Assembly (NCBI GenBank): GCA_002435755.1
Contig: DIYH01000027.1
Location: 62,001 to 126,000 of the forward strand
Direction: 5' to 3'
Length of the DNA: 64,000 bases
Origin: Flammeovirgaceae bacterium UBA6059
Lineage (GTDB): Bacteria; Bacteroidota; Bacteroidia; Cytophagales; Cyclobacteriaceae
Each line of letters opens with the position of its first letter. The first letter of the stretch is position 1. The translations under genes and the position numbers were made by a program. The notes under the pieces were generated by a model that saw nothing but the letters and a program-made list of their open reading frames with translations, made no database searches and was not told the origin of the DNA. Below are positions 27,986 through 36,584 of the stretch, in pieces.

Positions 27986-28264
27986 ATGGCACGAAAACTA
28001 AAATTAATAATCGAACCCGTTTCTGGTACCCATAATTACTTTGTGGTAAAAGTAGACAAGGCTATCGTTCTAAATGGTGAAGCCACGAAAATGGAATATG
28101 AAAATGATATTTCAGATAAGCCCGTTGAAATATATGCTAGTTCATTGGGAATCGGCACCGGTCCCAAATACAAACTTACAATTGACTTACCAGGCACCGC
28201 TGAAGACCATTCTAATACATACATTTTAAAAAAGGGCTTCCATGAAATTACTTATAATATCTAG
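27986..28264 (+). CDS. Small beta-rich protein, 92 aa, unknown
   Basis: No signal peptide; starts MARKLKLIIEPVSG. It alternates short strands (YFVVKVDKAIVL, PVEIYASSLGIG, YKLTIDLPG), suggesting a compact beta-sandwich. The 3' end overlaps the start of the outer-membrane-type gene by 23 bases, so the two are coupled. Family not recognised. It could be a cytoplasmic sensor or adaptor for the membrane protein before it. Confidence 0.6.
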   Translation: MARKLKLIIEPVSGTHNYFVVKVDKAIVLNGEATKMEYENDISDKPVEIYASSLGIGTGPKYKLTIDLPGTAEDHSNTYILKKGFHEITYNI

Positions 28265-29147
28265 TTCATTTTTCTTATTAATTCTTCCTACCGCTTATGG
28301 TCAAACCGAGTTTCCTCTAAAACCAATATTCAATTATGCAAATGGGTTTACAAACAATAGTGATGACCTTTTAGAGATTGGCTTAGAATTCAAACTAGAT
28401 ACAGCGAATGACCTTAGTAATCTAAAGTTCGGCGCTAGGGTTCCTCAAGATAAGGACGATAAAAATGCAGCAAGAATTGACAAGTCCACAGACAACTTCA
28501 ACCTTTTTTTTGGCGGTGAATTCGCTTTGAAGGATGTGGCAATTTCGCAGAAGAATAGAACAATATTCTGGGGGTTGGAACCGACACTAGAATGGGGTAT
28601 TAAAGAATTTGAGTTCTTCCCCGACTCAAGCAAAGATAGCTCCAATAAAGACTGGAAATCTAACTATGCCATAGAAGTAAGAACGAGATATTATTCCACG
28701 GCCAGAAAGAGCGGAGCGTGGCAATTGGGTTTATTCGGAAGGTTCAGATATTCTTCTTCGAATAAAGAAAGTGATGCAATCAATTTATTGAATTCCTCAA
28801 CCAGTATTGTGAATGAGATCATCGTATCAGAACCTGAAAATACCAGAACAATCACACCTGCTATCGGCTTTAATGCATATCCTGGAACAAATCTACCTTT
28901 TAGTTTCTCTCCGATATTTTTCTATTATTGGGAGGATAAGAATAATATGTCTGATTTCGAAAGAGAAAGATTCCGAGCGGAACAATGGTTATATTTTTAT
29001 CCCCTTAGCTCAGAAGATGTAGGATTGAGAATTGGACTAGGATCGTTTCAAGATGTATTTATCAAAGGAAAAGGAGATGACGACAACTCATTCGGATTAG
29101 CAATTAGTGTAAAAACCGAAACCAACATTCTCAAATCAATATTTTGA
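28242..29147 (+). CDS. Predicted outer-membrane beta-barrel protein, 301 aa
   Basis: A signal peptide (MKLLIISSSFFLLILPTAYGQ) is followed by a chain of alternating amphipathic strands (LEIGLEFKL, NLKFGARV, AIEVRTRYYS, WQLGLFGRFRY, FSFSPIFFYYW, VGLRIGLGSF) ending in a terminal aromatic Phe, as in outer-membrane barrels. No specific family recognised. It overlaps the 92-aa gene and closes the four-gene envelope cassette that starts with the secreted EEP hydrolase. Confidence 0.7.
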   Translation: MKLLIISSSFFLLILPTAYGQTEFPLKPIFNYANGFTNNSDDLLEIGLEFKLDTANDLSNLKFGARVPQDKDDKNAARIDKSTDNFNLFFGGEFALKDVAISQKNRTIFWGLEPTLEWGIKEFEFFPDSSKDSSNKDWKSNYAIEVRTRYYSTARKSGAWQLGLFGRFRYSSSNKESDAINLLNSSTSIVNEIIVSEPENTRTITPAIGFNAYPGTNLPFSFSPIFFYYWEDKNNMSDFERERFRAEQWLYFYPLSSEDVGLRIGLGSFQDVFIKGKGDDDNSFGLAISVKTETNILKSIF

Positions 29148-29244
29148 TTATATATAACAATTGATAAAATGAACCGGTGAGCTCATTGTGTTTTGATTGC
29201 AACCTCCGGAGATAATTAGTAGAAATTAAAATATTGTAGGGATA

Positions 29245-29799
29245 ATGAAAGAGAGCAAACAAAATCATTTGGACGAAAAGCAGTTTCATATACTTATGAA
29301 ATTACTTGATATAGCCCATAGCGATGACAAAGAACAGCTGCAAGGGCATCAAAGAGTTTTGGCTTTTTACTCTGGAACCATACTAGCTGTGATTGGTGGT
29401 ATTTTATTAATCAATAAAGACTTAGAAGACACTGAACTAGGAGTTTTAAGTTTTGTAATTGGAGGAATGTTAATTTCATTATTCTCCTATATTGGTTATC
29501 AAGGATGTTATTCATACTACAGAAGACAATTAGAGTCAATTGCCCTAAGAGCCAAGATTGAGGATTTACTTGAATTGGGAAGTGTAGAAAAATACGGTGG
29601 ACGGTCTTAGTGGCGTAGCGAAGGGCTTTTGCTTAAAAGATATATGGAGAGTCGTAGTGGTTTCAACAATTCAATGGAATTTGTGAATGAATTCATTGGT
29701 AAAGGGCTATTGAGAGTCACGAAAAACTATTTCATCATTCTTAGCATATTAGGTGTTTTTCTAGTTGCCTACGGCTTTTACGAATATTACGTCCATTGA
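29245..29799 (+). pseudogene. Three-TM membrane protein interrupted by an in-frame TAG
   Basis: The first 121 codons (to 29607) encode a helical protein with two membrane segments (FYSGTILAVIGGILLI and LSFVIGGMLISLFSYIGY). After the TAG at 29608-29610 the same frame stays open for 62 more codons: WRSEGLLLKRYMESRSGFNN, then a third membrane segment (YFIILSILGVFLVAYGFY), stopping at 29797-29799. The second half starts without its own initiator until 29644 and completes a three-TM architecture. This looks like one gene with a nonsense mutation; read-through or a sequencing error are alternatives. Confidence 0.65.
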
Positions 29800-29846
29800 T
29801 TGCGGCCCGAATAACTGCGTAATTCCTGGTATAAAGAAAAACCAAA

Positions 29847-29895
29847 TGGTGGATAACACACACAGTGCGCTTTACATAATGTTATAAGCCATTAT
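29847..29895 (+). repeat. Intergenic motif shared with 38675 (cassette-boundary-like)
   Basis: GGTGGATAACACACACAG, then GCGC, then ACATAATGTTATAAGCC. The pattern GGTGGATAA...CACAG...CGC...ACATAA-TGTTATA recurs near 38675-38733. The arrangement is reminiscent of attC-type cassette ends, but no integron integrase lies in the window. Confidence 0.3.
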
Positions 29896-29913
29896 GAGTA
29901 ACCTTCAAGATTT

Positions 29914-30492
29914 ATGGAAGAAAATAAAACAAACTCTCTCCAAGATGAGGAGACTCTAAAACTAAGGGCCGAAAGAAGAGCTTTATCCATTAAGACAAAC
30001 TTGGAGATAATTAAAGCGATCACATTGTTTTTGGGATCAATAATTGTCTTTATAATAGTAACTCGACCGGAATCCATATTGAATAGAAGAGCCACCCAAG
30101 AACTGGTTTCAAGAGAAAGAGCAAAATTGATCCTCGAATTAATCCAAGAGAAGGATCCTCGTAAAATATCACTAGGACTTTCGGTTATAGAGGCATCATA
30201 TCCGAACAGCGAAGAGGAGTGGTTCATCAAACTTAAGAAAGCAATTGAAAAAGAAAATAACGCTATAGAGCAACTAATTGAAAAATATAATGATCTACTT
30301 GAGAATCGAAAACGATTGGAATTGGAGATTGAATATGAAATGACTGAAGGAACTAAGAATCCTGGTCTGGGCGCTAGATATGCATTACTTAATGAGAAAT
30401 TAAAACGACTAAATCAACAAATCAAAAACATAGAGGAGGTACTAATAAATTATGGAGTTAAGGAAGTTTCCGGAAGTAGTGTGCTCTTCTGA
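29914..30492 (+). CDS. Single-TM coiled-coil protein, 192 aa, unknown
   Basis: A cytoplasmic N-terminus of about 30 residues, one membrane segment (IIKAITLFLGSIIVFIIV, about 31-50), then a long charged helical section with heptad-like spacing (residues 100-180: LLENRKRLELEIEYEM, LNEKLKRLNQQIKNIEEVL). No family recognised. It lies between two AT-rich gaps that carry cassette-boundary-like motifs. It may be membrane-tethered cargo of the island. Confidence 0.6.
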   Translation: MEENKTNSLQDEETLKLRAERRALSIKTNLEIIKAITLFLGSIIVFIIVTRPESILNRRATQELVSRERAKLILELIQEKDPRKISLGLSVIEASYPNSEEEWFIKLKKAIEKENNAIEQLIEKYNDLLENRKRLELEIEYEMTEGTKNPGLGARYALLNEKLKRLNQQIKNIEEVLINYGVKEVSGSSVLF

Positions 30493-30800
30493 ATCCAAAG
30501 GCTTATAACATATGCTATGAATGAATGGAATTTCATCGGTCAGGATATTTTAGTCGGGCTTGGAATCTCCGCCACAAGTATTAAATATAAAACAAGGCGT
30601 GGCTATTTGCGAGACGCGAGGTTAGTGCCTTCTAACCCCCACTCATCATAGCTGATCGTTGTAGACAATGCAAGAAAAACGACATATGAAGCGACAATAA
30701 CGAGTAACGACAGAAACAACTGGAATGAAATCCCTAACAACAACACTCAAAGAACAAATGAAATCTGCGCAGGAAATTGATAACAGGATAAAGGAAACCC
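30493..30800. other. Intergenic region before the KAP NTPase gene
   Basis: About 310 bases with no convincing gene. It has GGCTTATAACATATGC near its start, resembling other cassette edges here, and two short open frames (30517-30652 and 30725-30829) lacking recognisable similarity. The promoter of the large KAP gene should lie here. Confidence 0.35.
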
Positions 30801-33800
30801 ATGGCAGAATCGGTTATGATTGGCATTGAGGAACTAACATATTCGCATAAAATTGACCAGGGAGTTTCACCAAATGAGGCTGATATTGCAATGGTCTCAA
30901 CAGACAATTGGGGAAACTATGGCGAATTGAATTCGTTTGTGTTAACTCAATATAGGTACTCCTACAAAGATATGCCCAGAAATGCCGATCTGAGCAAGGG
31001 CTTTCATTTATTAGAAGACAAACAGCGTAAACCCATCCTATTTGTGGTTACAGTTGGGACACCTGATGGAACACTAAATGCGCTTGAATCAAATTTGAAA
31101 AGAGCAGTTTCAGAAACAACGCAGCACCTAATTGGTAAAACTGTTTGGCTGCCCTTAATGGGCACAGGTGAAGGAGGCCTTACATTGGAGGATAGCTACA
31201 CAACTACTATTAGAACACTCAATTCTTTTGAAGGCGAATTGGATGGAGCCAATTTCTTGATCTCAATTGCACCTGATGAAAGAGGAAGAGTGTTCATGGA
31301 GAATTTTGATCAGGAAAGGATTGTTAACGCGTTTAAGAGATACAAGGGTAGCTTTTTCTTAGCCGGATCATTTTGGAGCGGTGACGAGCAGGCGCAAAGA
31401 TTTTTTGATGAAGGTGTTTGGGAGAATGGTCATGAAGAGAAATTCATTGACATTGTTAACTCGACTAATGCTGGGGACATTATCTTTCTGAAATCCACTT
31501 ACTCTGAAAAAAGCAAAAGCTATTTGAGGATTAAGGGGGTTGGGCAGGTAACAGAAAATCCGAATACAGGAACTGAACTTACTGTTGATTGGAAGATTAG
31601 AGATATTGAAGTCAATATCAAGCAGCTCGGTAAATACCGTAAAACTTATGCTCGAGTCATGCCCAACGACTTGGAGACTATACTTACTGCGGTTGGTAAA
31701 AGAAAAGTCATAGAGGCAAGACTTTTAGATCCTGTAGAAGAAGACACCAAAGGTAAATCTATCTATGCTGATCTGATTGCCGACAGTGTAAGCGGAGACG
31801 ATCATCTGGATATTGGCAAAGATGTACTCGCCTTCTCCAGAGTAATGGCAGCGACAACTTTTCAACCACCTTTGGCTATCGCATTGTTTGGGAAATGGGG
31901 AGCAGGCAAGAGTTTCTTTATGAACAAACTGCAAAGCAAGATCGAAGAACTTGCCCTGTTTGGAAAAGATTCCCCTTACTGTCAGGGAATTGCACAAATT
32001 CACTTCAATGCATGGTCCTATTTGGACGCAAATCTTTGGGCCGGAATGGTAACCCGAATCTTCGAAGGGCTGGGGGATTACATTTCAAATGACACACGGG
32101 CAAAACAGGCGAAAAAAGAAATTGAAAAAGAACTTTCACAGCAGCTTAATGTTACAAAAGAGGAAATAAACCTGCTTGAGAAGCAAAAACAGGCTGTTGA
32201 AGATCAGATAATCAAATTCGAGAAGCAAAAAAAATTTCTAAAAGGAAAGCTGGACACAGATATTAAGGTAATAAAGGAAAGATCCTTTCAGAATATTATT
32301 GCCAATGTCGACAAGCAGTTTAATATTGATCAAAAAATCACAAATGCTCTTGAAAGCAACGATTCCTATGTTAATACAAGGAAACAACTCAAAAAAGTAA
32401 TCCCGGAAAAATACTGGAACAATCCGTCATCGCTCCACAATCAAATTCAGTCAAAATACACTTTTCTAAAGGAGTTTTTCAGGCGAGATAAGCTCGGCTG
32501 GAACCTGTTTTGGTTTGGTCTAATACTCGTCACAATATTTGTTGTTCCAGCGCTTCTTGTCGCTTTTACCGACTTCCTGAAAGATGTCAACTTTTTGATC
32601 CCACAGGCGGGATTATCATTTCTCGTAACTATTGGCGCAATCTGGAAAAGGGCCGAAACCACCTATAAGGCACTTCAGCCCTTGATCGCTTCATTCTGGA
32701 ATATCAAGACTGACTACGAGACACAAGTGAAAGACGCATTGTTCAAAAATGAGCAAGAGGAGAAGGCATTGAAACTTCAAATTGAACAAGCGAAAGGAGA
32801 ACTGGAGGTGGTTAATGACCAAATTCAGCAAGCCACCTTCACTAAAAACGACCTTGACTTCAGGATTAACAACGCGCTTGCCACTGAGGCGCTCTATGCA
32901 TTCATTGAAAAGCGTGCCGGAAGTGAGGATTATCAAAAATATCTTGGCATTGTTTCCTTGATAAGGAAGGATTTTGAAATTCTCAGCTCTCTTTTTCTGG
33001 AACACAATGAAGAAAACCATAAGGGCAAAGAGTTTCGGGAAAAATTTGAGAGGCCGTTACAGCGTATCATCCTGTACATAGACGACTTGGATCGTTGCCC
33101 AGAAGATCGGGTGGTTGAAGTGTTGGAAGCGGTGAACCTTTTGATGGCATTCCCATTGTTTGTGGTTGTTGTGGGCGTAGATCCAAGATGGGTAAAGAAT
33201 GCCCTATTGAAGAAATACCATCTCCAGTTTACTGGACAAATGAACGGGCACGAAATTTCCAAAGAATTGAATGTGATTGAAGCGGCCAATTACCTTGAGA
33301 AAATATTCCAAGTTCCCTTTCACTTAAAAGAGGCGTCAGATGCCAGTGTTAAGATTATGCTAAAAACACTGAGCCAACCTAAAGAAGACCTTACAGACAA
33401 TAATGTGGACGAACCCGTTGGTGAAGAAAAGCAAACCCCTGGGAAATCTCATTTAGCAACTGTCAAGAACATCCCATTTGCTAGTGATACCAAAACTACC
33501 ATTGTGATTTCTAAAGATAAGCACTCGCATCTTCCCGAATCTCTAGTTCTTACACAGAAGGAAATAGAACTCATGCAAGACCTGTCACAGGTTATTGGCA
33601 ATAATCCCAGAGCCGTTAAGCGGTTTGTGAATGTCTATCAAATCGTTAGGGCGCATGAGGAGCTTATATATGACAGCACACAGGAAGAAAGAGAGTTTTT
33701 GGTACTGATGTTCCTACTAGCGCTCCCGATTGGACCTTATCAAAAACTAACTCCCGCTTTCAAAGAGTTCATAACCAACGAGGACAACCAGCTAAAGCAA

Positions 33801-33977
33801 CTTTCTGCCTTTCTTGCCCCACAGCATAGGCTCGAAGGCTTGGACAGCTTGAAGCATCAGTTGGATGTTGTTTTAACTGATGTACAATCTTTCAGAATAT
33901 TGCAAGGGGCCGCAGTTAGCTCGTTCAAGAGGCACAACCCTTTTATTCAACGTTTCACTTTTGAAGATTGCCGATAA
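30801..33977 (+). CDS. Macro-like / EVE-like / KAP P-loop NTPase fusion protein
   Basis: A 1058-aa protein with three parts. Residues about 20-165 look macro-domain-like (WLPLMGTGEGGLTLEDSY). Residues about 183-268 resemble the PUA/EVE-like modified-base-binding domain found before McrB-type ATPases (FWSGDEQAQRFF, VWENGHEEKF, GDIIFLKSTY, LRIKGVGQVTENP, LTVDW). From about 335 it is a KAP NTPase: Walker A GKWGAGKS (364-371), a coiled coil, two membrane segments (about 568-625), and Walker B near 755-765 (YIDDLDRC). KAP ATPases are membrane-associated and often part of phage defence. The ATG follows AAAGGAAACCC. A small gene follows directly. Confidence 0.85.
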   Translation: MAESVMIGIEELTYSHKIDQGVSPNEADIAMVSTDNWGNYGELNSFVLTQYRYSYKDMPRNADLSKGFHLLEDKQRKPILFVVTVGTPDGTLNALESNLKRAVSETTQHLIGKTVWLPLMGTGEGGLTLEDSYTTTIRTLNSFEGELDGANFLISIAPDERGRVFMENFDQERIVNAFKRYKGSFFLAGSFWSGDEQAQRFFDEGVWENGHEEKFIDIVNSTNAGDIIFLKSTYSEKSKSYLRIKGVGQVTENPNTGTELTVDWKIRDIEVNIKQLGKYRKTYARVMPNDLETILTAVGKRKVIEARLLDPVEEDTKGKSIYADLIADSVSGDDHLDIGKDVLAFSRVMAATTFQPPLAIALFGKWGAGKSFFMNKLQSKIEELALFGKDSPYCQGIAQIHFNAWSYLDANLWAGMVTRIFEGLGDYISNDTRAKQAKKEIEKELSQQLNVTKEEINLLEKQKQAVEDQIIKFEKQKKFLKGKLDTDIKVIKERSFQNIIANVDKQFNIDQKITNALESNDSYVNTRKQLKKVIPEKYWNNPSSLHNQIQSKYTFLKEFFRRDKLGWNLFWFGLILVTIFVVPALLVAFTDFLKDVNFLIPQAGLSFLVTIGAIWKRAETTYKALQPLIASFWNIKTDYETQVKDALFKNEQEEKALKLQIEQAKGELEVVNDQIQQATFTKNDLDFRINNALATEALYAFIEKRAGSEDYQKYLGIVSLIRKDFEILSSLFLEHNEENHKGKEFREKFERPLQRIILYIDDLDRCPEDRVVEVLEAVNLLMAFPLFVVVVGVDPRWVKNALLKKYHLQFTGQMNGHEISKELNVIEAANYLEKIFQVPFHLKEASDASVKIMLKTLSQPKEDLTDNNVDEPVGEEKQTPGKSHLATVKNIPFASDTKTTIVISKDKHSHLPESLVLTQKEIELMQDLSQVIGNNPRAVKRFVNVYQIVRAHEELIYDSTQEEREFLVLMFLLALPIGPYQKLTPAFKEFITNEDNQLKQLSAFLAPQHRLEGLDSLKHQLDVVLTDVQSFRILQGAAVSSFKRHNPFIQRFTFEDCR

Positions 33978-34196
33978 ATGAGCTACAACCTGAAAACATT
34001 GATCGTTTTTGAACAACTAATAGTAGAACTTGACAGTATAAAACGACTTAGCTGTCAGTTGACTATTGGGACGATAGAAAAGAATAGAAAACACTGGCTA
34101 CAACATAATATAAAAAAACATAGGGCTAACAAGGGTTTTAGAGAGTTTTGTGCTCTCAATAAATTTTCTGCTCGGCTGACGGAGAAGTACTCCTAA
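33978..34196 (+). CDS. Small basic protein coupled to the KAP gene, 72 aa
   Basis: The ATG immediately follows the TAA of the KAP gene, suggesting translational coupling. The protein is basic and helical (RKHWLQHNIKKHRANKGFREF). Unknown family; a regulatory or antitoxin-like partner is possible but unproven. It is the last gene of the integrative element. Confidence 0.55.
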   Translation: MSYNLKTLIVFEQLIVELDSIKRLSCQLTIGTIEKNRKHWLQHNIKKHRANKGFREFCALNKFSARLTEKYS

Positions 34197-34252
34197 AGCC
34201 CTACGTTGTTTATACAGAGCCGTTAGCTACCAACTTACTTTCCAATGAAATA

Positions 34253-34274
34253 TTGTTTCAACAATGTTTCAATA
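34253..34274 (+). repeat. Candidate integrase arm-type sites, right end
   Basis: TTGTTTCAACA at 34253-34263 and ATGTTTCAATA at 34264-34274. The first is identical to the 11-mer at 12833 by the integrase gene and lies 70 bases from the right att core. Confidence 0.5.
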
Positions 34275-34332
34275 GACTCATCCAGAAGTTTCCATATATC
34301 TATTTATCAGTTACTTAGAATATTAGTTCATT

Positions 34333-34347
34333 TCCCGCCGACTCCAC
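34333..34347 (+). other. attR core: second copy of the 15-bp tmRNA 3' end
   Basis: TCCCGCCGACTCCAC is identical to 12691-12705, but is not preceded by a tRNA-like T arm here. It marks the right end of the element. Host DNA that originally followed ssrA should resume at 34348. Confidence 0.9.
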
Positions 34348-34351
34348 CTTC

Positions 34352-34393
34352 GCTCGCCGGATGTCTTTTCCATCACTTCCGGTGAGCTTTTTT
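34352..34393 (+). terminator. Likely original tmRNA terminator, displaced by the insertion
   Basis: A 10-bp stem (GCTCGCCGGA with TCCGGTGAGC, one G-U) then a T run, directly after the right att core. Before integration this would have lain a few bases downstream of tmRNA. Confidence 0.75.
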
Positions 34394-34587
34394 GAGCAAC
34401 TAACCTGCATTATTCAAAGAATCTAGGCCATCCGAATCAAATCTGGTATAACAGTCTTTGACGAGTTGAGAACGTCTTTCTAGCTCATTGAACAAAAAAC
34501 CTGCCACGATGATTTAATATCACATGCGCCAGCAACGATTTCTTATCCATAAGTAATGGTAAGGATGTTACCTGATCGTTGGCCATA

Positions 34588-35252
34588 TCATTCAATTGAA
34601 GTGGCAAGCTCACCAGCCTTAGCAAACAATAACATCTCAATCGTTGAAATGTCAGTACTTACCTCTAGAGCCACAGATTTGAGTAGGGTCAGATACTCAT
34701 CATAAAAGGTATCGAATTTCTTTTTTGCCAGCCATCAACTACTGCGATATGCTTGAGTCTAGTATTGGCTTTTTCGATTTTCTTGTTTCGACTTGGCAAT
34801 AGCGGATATAATTCCTTCTTAGTTATCTGTTTATCTACTTGCAGACAATTCAGTGATACGGCGACTCTAGCATCATATATGGCATATTTATCCGGGTTGT
34901 GTAGGACAAGAGCCTTAGACCATGAAGCTATTCCATCTTTTCCTCGTCCAATTAAATCAATTGGAGCTGATTTGGCATATTCTTCCAGCTTACCTTCTTT
35001 ATTAGCTCTAATCCCTCCCCATTCCGATATGTAATAATTAAGCAAACTCAACCTCTCCACAGAATTTTGTGCGGAATGTTTAAAACGAAGATGAAGTTCC
35101 TCTTTCAATTTATGATTTTGTTGGTAATTGGTACCGGGTAGTAGCTTAATCGAGAGTGGTAATGACGTTTCATTTATTTGCCACTGATACCATTTGTTAT
35201 CATGATTTACAGAGACGAATGAAAAGTCTCGTAAGGCTTCAAAAAGTGTCAT
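34588..35252 (-). pseudogene. OGG-like (HhH glycosylase-type) protein gene with a frameshift
   Basis: The intact part (187 codons to 34689) has the pattern EWGGIRANK, SWSKALVLHNPDKYAIYDARVAVSLN that I associate with proteins annotated as 8-oxoguanine-glycosylase-like (OGG-like); this assignment is from memory. It ends abruptly in GWQKRNSIPFMMSI. Within the CAAAAAAG run near 34725, shifting to the -1 frame continues sensibly as KKKFDTFYDEYLTLLKSVAL and onward to a stop at 34588-34590. One lost A would explain it. It lies downstream of the RelA/SpoT gene on the same strand. Confidence 0.6.
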
Positions 35253-35287
35253 TGTTTAACGAGCTTATCTTTACAAGAGTTAGTAAT

Positions 35288-36583
35288 CTATCCTAATATC
35301 TGCTTTTGAATCTGTTTATCTCTTCGATCAATTCGCCAGACATAATAGTTAAATATTAGTGATGAAAATCCACCTGAAGGACTAAATCTCTCTATCTCTT
35401 TGCTAAGCTGATTGAATATTTTGACTCTTTTCTTTATTCTTTTTCTAAAGTCTTTTTCCCAGTACTTGGCTTTTCTACGATCTACATTAATCGCATCTTC
35501 AATCATTCTAAATTCTTTATCGATATTAGCGAGGCTCGAATAAAAGATTTCTTGAGAGTTGCTGAAAAACCGGTAGAAACTTTTGAAATTCTTTTGTTTT
35601 AGTAAGAAGCCACAAACATCTGACAGCATTTGAAAGTAGTCGTCAATAATTGAATGGGTCGTAAGTGTGTAATTTGAGTAAGCTGTCTCTAGGTTTTCAA
35701 AATTGGATTGAGGCAAATAAGTCAAAACGATATTTGTGCCAATTGAAGTACTGAATTTCTTAAAGTAGTCGATTTCAGCCTCCTTAAACCTGTCATATGA
35801 ACTAATGATAGGTTTGTCTCCTTCTACCTCAATCACAAAAAAATGATGATGCTTAGGTTTATTCAACACTAACCAATCTTCCCTTACCTTAAGGTAATTC
35901 TTGAGAAAAACACTGTAAAGTTTTTGAAATACATTGAGCTTATGCGCCAGATGGATGGCTCGACATTTTTCATCTATCTGAAGCGTCGGAAGTCTTGAAA
36001 TCAGTATCAGAAACTCATTAAAATCTTCATCTTGTTCGCCTTCCTTTAAAGATTTTTCGTAAATCTGATCAATTATTTCAACCAAAGTCGCCCAGTTATG
36101 ATCCTTTCTCGTCCTGAGTTGAACCTCAACTGGCCATTTATCATCGGGGCTATCAGTAAGATAAAGATGTATTGATCTGTAACCAGTATTAGGAGGACTT
36201 TCGTAATAGTTATTTTCCTTAACTACATGGAATTCCTTACAAAGAAGATATTTTAATTTGTTTGCCTTTTCTTCCGAGTTTAGAATACACCTACATCCGG
36301 CTATATCCCACATTCTATCCAACTCCATTGATGGATATCTATATAGCTTCCTGATAATGGTATCGATTCTCTTTAATCTGTAAGTTGTAATTGAATCATG
36401 TCTTATTGATTTAGATAGGTCATTTAGAGAGTTGAAAATTCGAGATATACGTCCTTTGAATGAAACGCGAAAATCTTCAAGCATCGCCAAATCATCTTCT
36501 GGAATTGTTGCATGCTTTTCTAACCTTAGTCTATCACCTAGCTTCCTAATTTTGGTTTTAGAAAATTTTTTTGAATCTGACAT
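35288..36583 (-). CDS. RelA/SpoT-domain protein (alarmone-synthetase-like)
   Basis: The ATG at 36583 (MSDSKKFSKTK) is used; an upstream in-frame start at 36610 would overlap the hsd relic. The N-terminal half has the RelA/SpoT synthetase motifs: MWDIAGCRCIL, TGYRSIHLYL and VEVQLRTRKDHNWA. No hydrolase HD domain or TGS/ACT regulatory domain is present, so it belongs with stand-alone synthetases, some of which are (p)ppGpp or toxic pyrophosphate-transferring enzymes in antiphage or toxin systems. The C-terminal half (about 230-430) is helical, basic and unrecognised. It may form an operon with the OGG-like pseudogene. Confidence 0.75.
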   Translation of the reverse strand: MSDSKKFSKTKIRKLGDRLRLEKHATIPEDDLAMLEDFRVSFKGRISRIFNSLNDLSKSIRHDSITTYRLKRIDTIIRKLYRYPSMELDRMWDIAGCRCILNSEEKANKLKYLLCKEFHVVKENNYYESPPNTGYRSIHLYLTDSPDDKWPVEVQLRTRKDHNWATLVEIIDQIYEKSLKEGEQDEDFNEFLILISRLPTLQIDEKCRAIHLAHKLNVFQKLYSVFLKNYLKVREDWLVLNKPKHHHFFVIEVEGDKPIISSYDRFKEAEIDYFKKFSTSIGTNIVLTYLPQSNFENLETAYSNYTLTTHSIIDDYFQMLSDVCGFLLKQKNFKSFYRFFSNSQEIFYSSLANIDKEFRMIEDAINVDRRKAKYWEKDFRKRIKKRVKIFNQLSKEIERFSPSGGFSSLIFNYYVWRIDRRDKQIQKQILG

Positions 36584-36584
36584 A

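Larger units (their letters stand above)
12706..34347. mobile_element. Integrative element in ssrA carrying a defence island (about 21.6 kb)
   Basis: It is bounded by a 15-bp direct repeat of the tmRNA 3' end. In order from the left: tyrosine integrase, TOPRIM primase/ATPase, excisionase-like HTH, unknown 313-aa gene, type I restriction-modification operon, an oppositely oriented envelope-protein cassette and a KAP NTPase module. No relaxase, type IV secretion or phage structural genes are seen, so it is a genomic island or satellite-type element rather than a self-transmissible one. Copies of TTGTTTCAACA near both ends may be integrase arm sites. Confidence 0.88.

Noticed and set aside
30725..30829. 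A 34-codon open frame overlapping the KAP gene start
   Set aside because: Very short, overlaps the well-supported KAP start in another frame, and shows no recognisable similarity.
12706..34347. Prophage interpretation of the ssrA element
   Set aside because: No capsid, tail, terminase or lysis genes are visible; cargo is restriction and membrane proteins only.
34725..34735. Programmed -1 frameshifting in the OGG-like gene
   Set aside because: The A run lies in CAA AAA AGA, which does not form a standard X XXY YYZ slippery heptamer, and no downstream pseudoknot was evident; a simple deletion is likelier.
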